The notes: generated by a model from the letters alone, not told the origin. A stretch of 44,005 nt of DNA from Hespellia stercorisuis DSM 15480 (GCF_900142165.1 NZ_FQZY01000034.1:1-44005); one strand, 5' to 3'. Positions 34,326 through 43,665 are shown, counted from the first letter of the stretch. A program made the numbers and translations.

Positions 34326-35576
34326 CTACCCCAGGAATACGGTTTTTACGAACCGGAGTCGCTCCGTGGTTTCGGCTGTTGCCGCGCGAAGCTTCTCACG
34401 GTTTTTTACAGATACCATGGCTTTGTTGGAGAGGTAGTAGGCGTTGACGATCTTCCAGAACTTTTCCGGGTACGTCAGACGGATGGCGATGTACTCCAGC
34501 TCTTCCTCTGTGAGCGGGCAGATTCCTGCGTACATATCCAGGATCCTGCTGCCCAGCCCGCTTCTCCAGCGGTATTTTTCCATAACTTTTCTCAGGAAAT
34601 AATAGAGATCCGCCACCTGTACATCCATGCGGAAATGATGGAAGTTCGTGGTTGCGATCCCGCCGGGCGCCATCAGCACGTTGTGATAGTTGTAGTCTCC
34701 GTGAATCAGTGTCTGCTCCTGCATGCTCATTTCGTACAGATGCTCAAAATCAGAAATTGCAAGTCGATCCTGTGTGTTCTGTGCGACCTCGAACATCTCG
34801 TCAAAGCAGGCGAGAAACTCTGTCTCAAATGCACTCTTTGTGCTTCGGTTCCTGACAAACCTGCGGACCTTCTTCAGCTCCATGTTGTGGCGCCGGTATT
34901 CCTCCGTCAGATTTCTGGCATTCCCCAGAAGTCCGGACAAGCTTTCTTCCTCCTGTACGGCATCTTCCGGCTGCTCCCGGCATTCTGACACCATTTCCAT
35001 CGCTGTCTCTCCTGTCCTGGCTGATTCCATCCCGGCCGATCCGCACCCCGCACCGGTTCCCGTGCACCGCTCCGCGCAGTTTTCCCCGCACATTCCCGCA
35101 CTCTTTCCCCCGCCATTTCCCGTGCCGTTTTCCGTGCAACGCTCCGCGCAGTTCTCCCCACCGGTTTCCGCGCTCTTTCCCGCGCAGACCACCGGCTCCC
35201 GCCGCATAATATCGCCGGTCATCAACAGATGCAGCCGCGCAAGATTCTTCGCCGCGCCGAGAACATCCCGCTCATTTTTCACATCGCACTCCGCCCCCTG
35301 ATACCATTTCTTGAGAATATAACGGCTGCCATCCCGCCGCTCACTGACGAACTTCCCCTCTTTGTTGGCAAGCAGTGTATCGACCCGCTCGTACCCGCGC
35401 TCCTCCAGTCCGCTGCACAGTGTGTGGACGAGTGCCGCCCTCTTCTCCGCAAATGGAGCCGCCGAGAGCGCCATGATCCCCTCATTTGTTTCGCAAAAAT
35501 AAGCACCCCTTATTTTGCGGGTGCTCATGATCTCTATAGGATACTGTTCCAAGACATCCAGTTCATAATCTCTCAT
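34326..35576 (-). CDS. CotS-family spore coat kinase-like protein
   Basis: This protein of about 416 residues has the aminoglycoside-phosphotransferase-like fold of CotS/YutH coat proteins. Seen are YILKKWYQGAECDV (Lys region), LARLHLL, the catalytic-loop equivalent LIHGDYNYHNVL and TNFHHFRMDVQVADLYYFLRKVMEKY. CotS-type proteins associate with the spore coat; kinase activity is unproven. Residues about 125-205 hold a Gly/Cys/Glu-rich low-complexity insertion with GENCAERCT twice, which separates the two lobes. The start chosen has GGGGG five bases before ATG. A GTG 12 codons upstream is possible. The leader has two mutually exclusive hairpins. Confidence 0.82.
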   Translation of the reverse strand: MRDYELDVLEQYPIEIMSTRKIRGAYFCETNEGIMALSAAPFAEKRAALVHTLCSGLEERGYERVDTLLANKEGKFVSERRDGSRYILKKWYQGAECDVKNERDVLGAAKNLARLHLLMTGDIMRREPVVCAGKSAETGGENCAERCTENGTGNGGGKSAGMCGENCAERCTGTGAGCGSAGMESARTGETAMEMVSECREQPEDAVQEEESLSGLLGNARNLTEEYRRHNMELKKVRRFVRNRSTKSAFETEFLACFDEMFEVAQNTQDRLAISDFEHLYEMSMQEQTLIHGDYNYHNVLMAPGGIATTNFHHFRMDVQVADLYYFLRKVMEKYRWRSGLGSRILDMYAGICPLTEEELEYIAIRLTYPEKFWKIVNAYYLSNKAMVSVKNREKLRAATAETTERLRFVKTVFLG

Positions 35577-35582
35577 ACCTGC

Positions 35583-35655
35583 CCCCTGCATACATTCTGT
35601 CACTTTCGTCACCTTCCTAAATGTATGCAGGGGAGCCTGAAATTATGCTCCCCTG
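35583..35655 (-). promoter_or_regulatory. leader with mutually exclusive hairpins before the CotS-like gene
   Basis: On the transcript, CAGGGGAGC/GCTCCCCTG (35655-35647 with 35636-35628) forms one hairpin. The segment 35633-35620 can instead pair perfectly over 14 bases with 35596-35583 (AATGTATGCAGGGG). The second structure ends in the GGGGG ribosome site of the CotS-like gene. The two share bases 35628-35633, so only one can form at a time. This suggests translational control or attenuation. Confidence 0.55.
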
Positions 35656-35802
35656 TCTTGGCCATTATTTTTTATGAAAGTATGGATAAAGTCCGGTTAA
35701 CCTGTGCCGGGATTTCTCTGTCCTGCTTCTCAATCCTTTATCCTGAAAAAGCAGCACATATTGCTCCGTACGCCGGAAATACAAAGGTGTGTCTACGGAT
35801 GA

Positions 35803-37137
35803 TCACGCCCGTATCTTGATCGCCGCAAGCCGGAGCAGCTCCTTCTTGTCGTTCTTTTCCGGATAATCGATCACGATCGACAGCAGATAGTTCAGCATAT
35901 CCCCCAGCTCCTTCCCCGGCTTCATGCCGAGCTCCATCAGATCGCGCCCCGTCACCGCAAGCTGCTTCAGCGATACACAGTCCTTGCTGGAGAGAACCTC
36001 CTGATAAATTTTCTGCATGTCCTGGATATTTTCGATCTTAGCGCGGCGCTCATAGCTGCTCTGCGCCATGATGTCCGCCATTCTCACCTCCAGATACTGC
36101 GGAAACAGCTCTTCCCCAATACGGTACATGGCGCGGCGCACCGTCTTCGGCGTCGCGACCGTCCGGTAGTCGTGGTAACACACAAGACGCGTCACCTTTC
36201 TGACCGTCTCGTTGTCGAACTTCAGACGGCGCAGCACTCTGCGGGCGATTTCCTCACTCACCAGTGCATGCTGCTTAAAATGATCCACGCCCTTCGCATC
36301 CGTGGTCTTCATCTGCGGTTTCCCCATGTCGTGGAACAGCATTGTCAAACGCAGGACTTTATCCGGCGGCACATTTTTCATCGCTTCAATCGTATGTAAA
36401 TCCACATTGTAAATGTGATGGGGCGTGTTCTGTTTCACGCCTGCCATCTCATCCCACTCCGGCAGAATCACTCTGGTGATTCCCAGTTCGTAGGCATCCC
36501 GAATTAGTTCCGGATGGTCGGAGGTCACCATCTTCACCAGCTCGGCCTGAATACGTTCCGCGCTGATGCTTTCCAGATTCCCGGCCAGATCCCGGATTGC
36601 CTCCGCCGTCTCCTCCTCAATAGGAAATGCGAGCTGGGCCGAGAACCGGACAGCTCTCAGCATACGCAGTGCATCCTCCTGAAACCGTTCCCGCGGATCC
36701 CCGACGCAGCGGATGATATGGCTGTTGAGGTCCTTCATCCCGCCGAAAATGTCCACCAGACGCTCCATATCGTTGTAAGCCATCGCATTGATCGTGAAAT
36801 CTCTGCGCTTCAGATCCTCCTCCAGACTCCGGGTGAATACCACTTCTTTCGGATGACGGTTGTCTTCGTACTCCCCGTCAATCCGGTAGGTCGTCACCTC
36901 AAACCCTTCTTTTCCGACCATGACTGTCACCGTCCCGTGCTCAATGCCCGTGTCGATGGTATGCCGAAATATTTTCTTCACCTTCTCCGGCGTGGCCGAT
37001 GTGGTGATGTCCCAGTCCTTCGGCACTCTCCCGAGAACAGAATCCCGCACACATCCCCCTACGATATATGCTTCAAATCCATGCAATTGTAGATTTGTTA
37101 TAATAAAATTTACCTTATTCGGCAATGGTATCTTCAT
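35803..37137 (-). CDS. cca: CCA tRNA nucleotidyltransferase with HD domain
   Basis: This 444-residue enzyme adds or repairs the 3' CCA of tRNAs. The nucleotidyltransferase core has GGCVRDSVLGRVPKDWDI (GG and DxD motifs near residue 28), RRDFTINAMAY and EDALRMLRAVRF. The C-terminal part has an HD phosphohydrolase-type domain with FHDMGKP and CYHDY. The start at 37137 follows GAGGGAG; a longer frame has no such site. Upstream lie the yhaN/yhaO-like genes in the same direction. Confidence 0.95.
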   Translation of the reverse strand: MKIPLPNKVNFIITNLQLHGFEAYIVGGCVRDSVLGRVPKDWDITTSATPEKVKKIFRHTIDTGIEHGTVTVMVGKEGFEVTTYRIDGEYEDNRHPKEVVFTRSLEEDLKRRDFTINAMAYNDMERLVDIFGGMKDLNSHIIRCVGDPRERFQEDALRMLRAVRFSAQLAFPIEEETAEAIRDLAGNLESISAERIQAELVKMVTSDHPELIRDAYELGITRVILPEWDEMAGVKQNTPHHIYNVDLHTIEAMKNVPPDKVLRLTMLFHDMGKPQMKTTDAKGVDHFKQHALVSEEIARRVLRRLKFDNETVRKVTRLVCYHDYRTVATPKTVRRAMYRIGEELFPQYLEVRMADIMAQSSYERRAKIENIQDMQKIYQEVLSSKDCVSLKQLAVTGRDLMELGMKPGKELGDMLNYLLSIVIDYPEKNDKKELLRLAAIKIRA

Positions 37138-37217
37138 GGATAACTCCCTCTTTCCAATATAATGCGGCGGCATCGGCGATTGACGGCAACACAGTCCGCT
37201 GGCCAAATAGGATTGTG

Positions 37218-39179
37218 CTAGTTCATACTATAGGAAATCCCCAGCCTTGACAGCATATCGGCCTCTCTTTTTTGACAAGTAAATATTATAACCTGTTTTT
37301 TATGTTCACTCAACCATTTTAATGTAGTTTTTAAGCGATTCTCATCATAAAATACAAAAGTGTCATCCAGAATCACCGGAAATTCCTCCCCGTAAAGGAT
37401 TTCTGCCGCCGCCATACGCAATGCAAAATAGACCTGTTCGATAGTTCCGCGGCTCACCTGCTCGATGGGAATCCGTTTTTCCTGGGTAAGTAAAAACATA
37501 TTCAGCTTCTCGTCAATATATAACTTCGTATATTTTTCTTCTGTGATCGCCGCGATCACCGCAGAGGCTTTGTCATTGAGCACATTTCCGAACTCACCCA
37601 CGATCTCCTTCGAAATTGTGGTCAGTTCCTGCTCCGCTAACAGCAGCGCCTGACTCTTCCGGTTCTGCTGCATGTACTCCTCACTCACCTCATCCAGTTC
37701 CGAGAGCTGCTCCTCCAGATTGCTGTACATAACCTGTTTTTCCTGAAGTTCCGCCTGAATCCGGTTGGATTCCCAGTGCAGCTTGTCCACCCGGTTCTTT
37801 TTCTCCTGCAGCGCACTCCTGCGCCGGGCCGCCTGTCTCGTCTGCTCCAACTCCCTGGCCGCAGCCAGCCTGGCTGCTTCTGCCGCCTCACGGGCAAGCT
37901 TTGCCTCACGCTCCGCAGTCTCCCGGGCCGCTCTGGCCTCAGCCTCGGCCACAGCGCGTTCCCTTTCCAGTCTTTCCCGCTCTCGCTCCAGCTCTTCCCG
38001 CGCTCTCTCCTGCTCTTTCCATGCCCGCTCTTGTTCCTCCCGCTCCCGCAGTGCGGTCTGCTCCTGCACCTCGCGGCTGCGGTCGGACAAGACCTGGAAG
38101 GAGAGCACTGCAATGGCAATGACAGCCGCTCCCAGGGCCCCCAGATAATTCCAGGGCTTCGGCACTGCAAGCAGCGCAGCCACAGCGGCCACAAGAGCGA
38201 TTATAATCGTCACGTAATGTCTGCCAACGGCTTTCCATAGGGGTTCTGTGGATTTCGCGGACTCTGCAGGTTTCGGGGACTCTGTAGGTTTCGCGAATTC
38301 CGCGTACTCTTCCTCCGCACACTCTTCTTCCACACAGCCGTCCGTCGTGCGCTCTTTCTCCATGTACTCTTCTTTCGTACACTCTGCCTCCACACGTTCT
38401 CTCTCCGCACGCTCTTCCTCCGCGCGCCTCTTGCGCTCCTCGGCCTCCATCGCCTGAATCTCCGTCTCCAGCTGTCTGGCCAGACTCGCATTTTTCCGGA
38501 TTTCCAGCTCAATCTCCGCCTCATCCCGCTTCAGCTTCTCCAGATCCCGGTGCACATAATTTTTCTCCTGCTCCACCTTCGCTCTGGCACGTGCCTTCTC
38601 CTGGGCCACCTGCTTCATGGCGGCATCCGCCGCCTTCCTCTTGCTCTGAAGGTGATCCAGGGCCCCCTGCAGATTGATGTCGCTGTTTCCTGTGGCATAA
38701 TAATTCGCCGCGTAATTTTTCAGTTCCTTCGACAGCTCCTGATTCGTCTCCACGCAGAGCTGCCCCACCGCGATCGTATTTTCAAATGTGGACGCCGTCA
38801 TGTTCTGCAGAAGCATGTCCAGATCCCCCTGCTCCAGCGAGAGCTCCTCGCCATCATCCTCGCAGATCAGACTGGAGCTCTTGGAATACTTGTCAAAGCT
38901 GCGCTCCAGACGAAAGTTCTTCCCGTCGCAGCAAAACCGCATGACGCCGGCATAATAATTCGGATTCTCCCACGGCTCATACTGACTGAACGTATCATTT
39001 CTGGACGCCCGCCCGCGGCCGCGCTCGATTCCGAACAGCATCCCCTTGATGAATGTATATAAAGTGGATTTTCCAAACTCATTTTCCCCATAGAAAATGT
39101 GGATTCCGCCCCTGATCAGAAACGTCCGGTCGGAAAATTTCCCAAAATTTTTCAAATATAACTCTCGAATCTGCATCAT
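37218..39179 (-). CDS. SbcC/YhaN-like AAA ATPase with membrane segments
   Basis: This 653-residue protein has an N-terminal ATPase half with GENEFGKST (31-39) after LYLKNFGKFSD. Long charged coiled coils, two hydrophobic segments at about 323-343 and 348-366, further coiled coils and a C-terminal half with QVSRGTIEQVYFALRMAAAE (signature) and FPVILDDTFVFYD (Walker B) follow. Such proteins pair with an Mre11-type nuclease. Its ATG lies one base after the nuclease gene's stop, with GGAGG inside that gene. Membrane helices within the coil place it at the membrane, as in YhaN. A Glu/Ala/Lys/Pro-rich stretch precedes the first helix. Confidence 0.88.
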   Translation of the reverse strand: MMQIRELYLKNFGKFSDRTFLIRGGIHIFYGENEFGKSTLYTFIKGMLFGIERGRGRASRNDTFSQYEPWENPNYYAGVMRFCCDGKNFRLERSFDKYSKSSSLICEDDGEELSLEQGDLDMLLQNMTASTFENTIAVGQLCVETNQELSKELKNYAANYYATGNSDINLQGALDHLQSKRKAADAAMKQVAQEKARARAKVEQEKNYVHRDLEKLKRDEAEIELEIRKNASLARQLETEIQAMEAEERKRRAEEERAERERVEAECTKEEYMEKERTTDGCVEEECAEEEYAEFAKPTESPKPAESAKSTEPLWKAVGRHYVTIIIALVAAVAALLAVPKPWNYLGALGAAVIAIAVLSFQVLSDRSREVQEQTALREREEQERAWKEQERAREELERERERLERERAVAEAEARAARETAEREAKLAREAAEAARLAAARELEQTRQAARRRSALQEKKNRVDKLHWESNRIQAELQEKQVMYSNLEEQLSELDEVSEEYMQQNRKSQALLLAEQELTTISKEIVGEFGNVLNDKASAVIAAITEEKYTKLYIDEKLNMFLLTQEKRIPIEQVSRGTIEQVYFALRMAAAEILYGEEFPVILDDTFVFYDENRLKTTLKWLSEHKKQVIIFTCQKREADMLSRLGISYSMN

Positions 39180-39180
39180 G

Positions 39181-40230
39181 CTATCGTTCCTCCAAAAGCG
39201 CCTGCACGCCCTCATACAGTGCCTGGTACTCCACGCTGTCCTCGTCGCTCCCCATGAACTTTGCGATAAATTTGCCCAGCAGATTGTCTGCATTCTGCTC
39301 CATCAGCTTCTCATAGTCGTAAGCCGGCTTCGTCTCGTCTGCCATCTCGATGATGTTGCCGTACGCGTCCATGCTGTCCAGATCAAACAGGATATCCGGG
39401 TCGCGGAACCCCCGCAGGATCACCTTATAAATGTTCCCGGTTCCATGACTTTCGATCTCTGCCTTCACACGCGCCTTGAGTGCACCGCTCGTCATCGACT
39501 CATCCACCATCACCTGCAGGTGAATGTACTCCCGCATCGCCGTCGGAATAAATTCCAGAGACATTTCCGTATCTGTGAATGTCCCTGCCACAATCCCGTG
39601 CATTCCGGTATCATTTTTGTCCAGCGGCTCCAGTGCCCCGGCAAACATCGCCTTGTCCGGCAGCAGAATCTGCGGCTTGTGAATATGTCCCAGCGCAATA
39701 TAATCAAATCCAGAATTTTTAAGCTTTTCTTTATTCAGCGGGATGTGCTTCTCATCCCCGCCGTGAGCCAGCAGGATCTCCACGCCATGCTCCCGCGGCG
39801 CCGTCACGTCATCGTACAGCGGCTCTGTGATCTCCCGCGCATCATAGCTGAACCCAAACACTGCCGTGTCCAGCTCCGGAAATTCCACGCAGTCCAGTCT
39901 CCGGTCCAACAGCGGATACACATTTTCATTCCATGTAAAAGTTCTATAATAAGAATCCGCCTTCAGATAATCGTGATTTCCCACAATAAAGACTACCTTC
40001 GTGTGACTCAGCTTCGAGAACAGGAAGTTCGCTTCCTTCAATTCCCGCAGAAGCGGCTGCCGATGAAACATATCCCCTGCAATCAGCAGAAGATCCGTCT
40101 GCTCGTCCTCACAGCGGTCAATGACGCGTCCAAGGCTGTCCCACAGCTCCTGACCTCTCGTCTCACTGTATGATTTCCCCGCCTCCGGAGCCGCCCCCAG
40201 ATGTACGTCCGCAATATGAATGAATTTCAT
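39181..40230 (-). CDS. SbcD/YhaO-like DNA repair exonuclease (metallophosphoesterase)
   Basis: This 349-residue Mre11-type phosphoesterase has metal motifs IHIADVHLGA at the N-terminus, LLIAGDMFHR, IVGNHDYL, LLAHGGDE and ALGHIHKPQ. It probably works with the ATPase encoded immediately downstream, with one base between stop and start, in processing DNA ends. The start ATG follows AAAGGAGGAG; a TTG one codon earlier is less likely. Palindrome copy 4 lies just upstream, between it and asnS. Confidence 0.92.
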   Translation of the reverse strand: MKFIHIADVHLGAAPEAGKSYSETRGQELWDSLGRVIDRCEDEQTDLLLIAGDMFHRQPLLRELKEANFLFSKLSHTKVVFIVGNHDYLKADSYYRTFTWNENVYPLLDRRLDCVEFPELDTAVFGFSYDAREITEPLYDDVTAPREHGVEILLAHGGDEKHIPLNKEKLKNSGFDYIALGHIHKPQILLPDKAMFAGALEPLDKNDTGMHGIVAGTFTDTEMSLEFIPTAMREYIHLQVMVDESMTSGALKARVKAEIESHGTGNIYKVILRGFRDPDILFDLDSMDAYGNIIEMADETKPAYDYEKLMEQNADNLLGKFIAKFMGSDEDSVEYQALYEGVQALLEER

Positions 40231-40246
40231 CAAACTCCTCCTTTCG

Positions 40247-40324
40247 TCAATTGGGTCAATTGGGGACGTAGCAAAGTTGCAACTTTGCTACGTCCCCAAT
40301 TGCTCCTTGCTCTGTCCCCAATTG
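40247..40324. repeat. dispersed long palindrome, copy 4
   Basis: The perfect 46-base palindrome at 40257-40302 is identical to the core of copy 2. Outer arms are degenerate: GTCAATTGGG to the left and CTGTCCCCAATTG to the right. It begins 27 bases upstream of the SbcD-like start and about 90 bases after the asnS stop. Confidence 0.92.
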
Positions 40325-40415
40325 AGCAGATACCGTTGAACGTTAAAAAATCTCTGTCACGTTTTTATAGCCACCAGTCTTTTATAACTGATATTCTTTC
40401 TTTATCCACGCGCTT

Positions 40416-41807
40416 CTACAGCTCGCAGTTGTTCACTGTTCTCGGGAATGGAATGACGTCGCGGATATTCGACATTCCTGTCAGGTACATCACGCAGCGC
40501 TCGAATCCCAGACCGAATCCGGCATGTCTCGTAGAACCATATTTTCTCAGATCCAGATAGAACTGGTAATCTTCTTCTCTCAGTTCCAGCTCCTTCATGC
40601 GGGCAACCAGCTTCTCGTAGTCGTCCTCTCTCTGGCTGCCGCCGATGATCTCGCCGATTCCAGGTACCAGACAGTCCACTGCTGCCACCGTCTTGTTATC
40701 CTCGTTCATCTTCATGTAGAAGGCCTTGATCTCCTTCGGATAATCTGTCACGAATACCGGACGTTTGTAGATCTCCTCTGTCAGATAGCGCTCATGCTCC
40801 GTCTGCAGATCTGTTCCCCAGGATACCTTGTACTCAAATTTGTCGTTGTGTTTCTCGAGAATCTCAACTGCCTCGGTGTAGGTTACTCTTGCAAAATCAG
40901 AAGATGCAACCAGCTTCAGGCGCTCCAACAGTCCCTTATCCACAAAAGAATTGAAGAAATTCATCTCCTCCGGCGCTTCCTCCAGCACGTAGTTGATGAT
41001 ATATTTCAGCATATCCTCCGCCAGATTCATATTGTCCTCCAGATCCGCAAATGCGATCTCCGGCTCGATCATCCAGAACTCGGCCGCATGTCTTGTGGTG
41101 TTCGAGTTCTCCGCGCGGAACGTCGGACCAAATGTATAGATGCTCCGGAACGCCTGTGCATAAGTCTCACCGTTGAGCTGTCCGCTCACGGTCAGGCTGG
41201 TCTCTTTATTAAAGAAGTCCTTCGAATAATCCACAGTCCCATCCTCGTTCTTCGGAAGGTTCTCCATATCCAGCGTCGTCACACGGAACATCTCGCCCGC
41301 ACCCTCGCAGTCACTTCCGGTGATCAGCGGTGTGTGTACGTAGACAAAACCTCTCTCCTGGAAAAACTGGTGAATCGCATATGCAATCAGCGAGCGCACG
41401 CGGAACACTGCCTGAAATGTGTTCGTTCTCGGACGCAGATGCGAGATGGTCCGCAGATATTCCAGTGTGTGACGTTTCTTCTGCAGCGGATAATCCGGAG
41501 CGGAGCCGCCTTCCACGGCCACCTCTGTTGCCTGAATCTCAAACGGCTGCTTCGCCTGCGGCGTCGCCACCAGTGTTCCGGTCACAACGAGCGCAGCCCC
41601 CACGTTCTGTTTAGAGATATCGGCAAAATTCTCCATGCTGTCATGATACACCACCTGCAGCGGCTGAAAGTAAGATCCGTCGTTCACCACGATAAATCCA
41701 AATGTCTTGGAATCACGAATGCTGCGGATCCACCCTCCAATGGTGATCTCCTTATCCAGAAACTGCTCTGGATTCTTGTATAATTCCTTTACTGTTGTTA
41801 ACTTCAT
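40416..41807 (-). CDS. asnS: asparaginyl-tRNA synthetase
   Basis: This 463-residue class IIb aminoacyl-tRNA synthetase charges tRNA-Asn. It has an N-terminal OB-fold anticodon-binding domain ([26 protein letters not shown]), motif 2 in [21 protein letters not shown] and motif 3 in [27 protein letters not shown]. The length is normal. It has a promoter at 41857-41884 and a small ACTAAAT/ATTTAGT hairpin at the predicted transcript start. No T-box element was recognised in the leader. Confidence 0.97.
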   Translation of the reverse strand: MKLTTVKELYKNPEQFLDKEITIGGWIRSIRDSKTFGFIVVNDGSYFQPLQVVYHDSMENFADISKQNVGAALVVTGTLVATPQAKQPFEIQATEVAVEGGSAPDYPLQKKRHTLEYLRTISHLRPRTNTFQAVFRVRSLIAYAIHQFFQERGFVYVHTPLITGSDCEGAGEMFRVTTLDMENLPKNEDGTVDYSKDFFNKETSLTVSGQLNGETYAQAFRSIYTFGPTFRAENSNTTRHAAEFWMIEPEIAFADLEDNMNLAEDMLKYIINYVLEEAPEEMNFFNSFVDKGLLERLKLVASSDFARVTYTEAVEILEKHNDKFEYKVSWGTDLQTEHERYLTEEIYKRPVFVTDYPKEIKAFYMKMNEDNKTVAAVDCLVPGIGEIIGGSQREDDYEKLVARMKELELREEDYQFYLDLRKYGSTRHAGFGLGFERCVMYLTGMSNIRDVIPFPRTVNNCEL

Positions 41808-41856
41808 GATTTAGTTCTCCTTTTCCCCAATTGATAAAACCTCACTAAATGTATTT

Positions 41857-41884
41857 AGTATACCATATCTGTATTTTTTTGAAA
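41857..41884 (-). promoter_or_regulatory. promoter of asnS
   Basis: On the minus strand, TTTCAA (41884-41879) and TATACT (41862-41857) are 16 bases apart, about 50 bases before the asnS start. Confidence 0.5.
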
Positions 41885-41946
41885 ATACACAAAACACGCA
41901 AAAGAGACTGAACTGCTCCGGTTCCCCGATTCGCCCCCCGTTTCCA

Positions 41947-42234
41947 CTACGCCCAGGACATCTCCTTCGCGCTCTTCCATCTCTCGACATCACCGGTATA
42001 CTGCTGATTCAGCCACTCCACCAGCTCGTCCATCCCCTCCGCGGTAAATGGAAATGCCTGGCTTGTCTTCTCCTCATCTGCCGTATTCTCAAAACAGTAC
42101 GGCTCCGGATAGACAAATGCCGTCACGCTCTCTCCCTTGTCCAGTGACTTTATATAGTAGCGCATTCCCTCATAGCTCCCGGTATGGGGAAATTTCTTCA
42201 GTCCTAAAAATGGGATTCCTTCTTTTGTAATCAT
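41947..42234 (-). CDS. small conserved-looking protein of unknown function
   Basis: This 95-residue acidic soluble protein has no signal peptide or membrane segment. It contains many aromatic residues (YYIKSL, FVYPEPYCFENT, ELVEWLNQQY) and a predicted alpha/beta pattern. The ATG follows AAAGGACGAAC at suitable spacing, and codon use looks coding. I do not recognise the family. It lies upstream of asnS in the same direction but is separated by the asnS promoter. It may be cotranscribed with nothing else. Confidence 0.7.
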   Translation of the reverse strand: MITKEGIPFLGLKKFPHTGSYEGMRYYIKSLDKGESVTAFVYPEPYCFENTADEEKTSQAFPFTAEGMDELVEWLNQQYTGDVERWKSAKEMSWA

Positions 42235-42573
42235 AGTCTGTTCGTCCTTTCTGAAATGCTGTAATTAAGTCAAACCGGATATTCGCTGCCCGAAAAATCA
42301 ACTCGTTATATATTCTATCATAATTTTAATCTTGCTGATACGAAGCTTTTTACATAATATTCCATACCGCAGCCATAAGCTGCAATCAAGCTAAAAACAT
42401 AAAGCAACATTTTCATTATGCACGAATTCTTTTTTCTGCACAAGCCTGAGTTTTTTCAGTTTTATTCTAGCTGTATTTACAGGTGAATGCACATAAAATC
42501 AGCCGACATCCGGCTGTAAACAGAAGTCCTTTTTAGCGAATACGTAGAATATAAATCAAGCAGTTTCATTTCC
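42235..42573. other. AT-rich intergenic region, no gene seen
   Basis: The gap between two divergently transcribed genes is markedly richer in A and T than the surroundings. The only structure noticed is a short hairpin CAGCCG/CGGCTG near 42499-42515. Promoters for both flanking genes would lie here; the one for the rightward gene is clear (42574-42602). Confidence 0.5.
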
Positions 42574-42602
42574 TTGACACACAAAAATATCTCACCTATA
42601 AT
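42574..42602 (+). promoter_or_regulatory. consensus promoter of the cytidylate-kinase-like gene
   Basis: TTGACA (42574-42579) and TATAAT (42597-42602), both perfect consensus, are separated by 17 bases. The predicted transcript begins near 42609 and reaches a terminator hairpin within about 45 bases. Confidence 0.85.
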
Positions 42603-42648
42603 AAGTAGAAATTAGCAATCTAATTAGAAAATGTATGATATCGAAACT

Positions 42649-42686
42649 AAGGTGTTTCAAACAAATTGTTTGAAACGCCTTTTTTA
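42649..42686 (+). terminator. leader terminator (attenuator) before the cytidylate-kinase-like gene
   Basis: GGTGTTTCAAACA (42651-42663) pairs along its whole length with TGTTTGAAACGCC (42667-42679), followed by seven T bases. It lies between the promoter and the ribosome site of the gene it precedes, so unregulated transcription would mostly stop here. An ATTAG/CTAAT hairpin (42611-42624) precedes it. Confidence 0.8.
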
Positions 42687-42715
42687 TTGAATCACACATG
42701 CATGGGAGGAGCAAA

Positions 42716-43354
42716 ATGAAACAGATGAAACAAAAACTGGTAATTACAATCAATAGACAATACGGGAGCATGGGTGGAAAAGTCAGCGCCAAAGTTGCTG
42801 ACAAACTGGGAATCAAAGTTTTTGATGATGAAATTATCGACCGAGCCTCTGCGAAAAGCGGAATCAAAAAAGACTATTTCTATCAGGCAGAACGTTTTGC
42901 CGGCATTGGCAGCAATGAGAGTTTGATTTATTCACTTGTAAACCGCATCAACGAGATCGAAAATCAGGAAATGATGCCCAACAAGGAACTTCTGCAAAAA
43001 ATTTACAGTGTACAGAGCACGGTCATCGAAGAGTTGGCCGAAGAACAATCCTGTATCATAATTGATCATGTGGGGTGTCATGTACTGTCCAGGCATCCAA
43101 AATGCGTAAAAGTTTTCACCTGTGCAGAACTCAGTTACCGCGTCTCCATGGCCAAAAAGATGCTGCATCTCAGTGATGAACAGGCTCTCGCACATATCCG
43201 CGAGATTGACGGCGAACGAAAATCCTATTTTGAAAAATATGCTCGCCATCAGTGGGATAATCCAGAAAGCTACGACATGAGTCTGAATATCCGAAGCATG
43301 GGAATTGACGCGGCGGCCGACGCAATTTACGCGTATGCGAACCAACTGTCTTGA
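42716..43354 (+). CDS. cytidylate kinase-like family protein
   Basis: This 212-residue protein belongs to the cytidylate-kinase-like family (Cytidylate_kin2): TINRQYGSMGGKVSAKVADKLG at the N-terminus in place of a classical P-loop, DDEIIDRA, IIIDHVGCHVLS and a C-terminal NPESYDMSLNIRSMGIDAAADAI. Family members are annotated as nucleotide kinases, but the true substrate is usually unknown, so CMP kinase activity should not be assumed. The ATG at 42716 follows GGGAGGAG; an upstream ATG overlaps that site. It has a consensus promoter and a terminator in its leader, the same arrangement seen before the interrupted gene that follows it. Confidence 0.85.
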   Translation: MKQMKQKLVITINRQYGSMGGKVSAKVADKLGIKVFDDEIIDRASAKSGIKKDYFYQAERFAGIGSNESLIYSLVNRINEIENQEMMPNKELLQKIYSVQSTVIEELAEEQSCIIIDHVGCHVLSRHPKCVKVFTCAELSYRVSMAKKMLHLSDEQALAHIREIDGERKSYFEKYARHQWDNPESYDMSLNIRSMGIDAAADAIYAYANQLS

Positions 43355-43447
43355 CACCAGATAGCAACTGATTTATTGTAGATGTATATAGGAACAATAT
43401 AAAAAGAAACGATATTTTAGATGAATAATAGAAAAATTTTTCAGGGA

Positions 43448-43476
43448 TTGACTTTCCCATACACGAAACATAAAAT
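43448..43476 (+). promoter_or_regulatory. promoter of the interrupted gene at the right edge
   Basis: TTGACT (43448-43453) and TAAAAT (43471-43476) are spaced by exactly 17 bases. Transcription would begin near 43483 and run through a terminator hairpin toward the ATG at 43666. Confidence 0.75.
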
Positions 43477-43503
43477 TAAAACTATCTTAAGGACGTTGAA
43501 GCG

Positions 43504-43544
43504 AAGGTGCTGAGCAGAATTGTTTTCTGCAAAGCACCTTTTTT
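43504..43544 (+). terminator. leader terminator (attenuator) before the interrupted gene
   Basis: The outer stem GGTGCT/AGCACC (43506-43511 and 43533-43538) and inner stem GCAGAA/TTCTGC (43514-43519 and 43525-43530) are followed by a six-T run. It begins only about 25 bases into the predicted transcript, while the ATG lies about 120 bases further on, so it acts before the gene, not after one. Confidence 0.8.
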
Positions 43545-43665
43545 GTATTCGAAAATCAGCCACTACATGGTAGGGTGAAGCTTCAAAGTAGCGGTATATC
43601 GAAAACACTTAACGCCTTTGGGAATCGCAGCAGACACAAATAAAAAAGAAAAGAGGAAATATATT

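Noticed and set aside
41808-41946. T-box leader of asnS
   Set aside because: The T-box consensus and specifier-stem layout are absent and the leader is only about 50 bases long.
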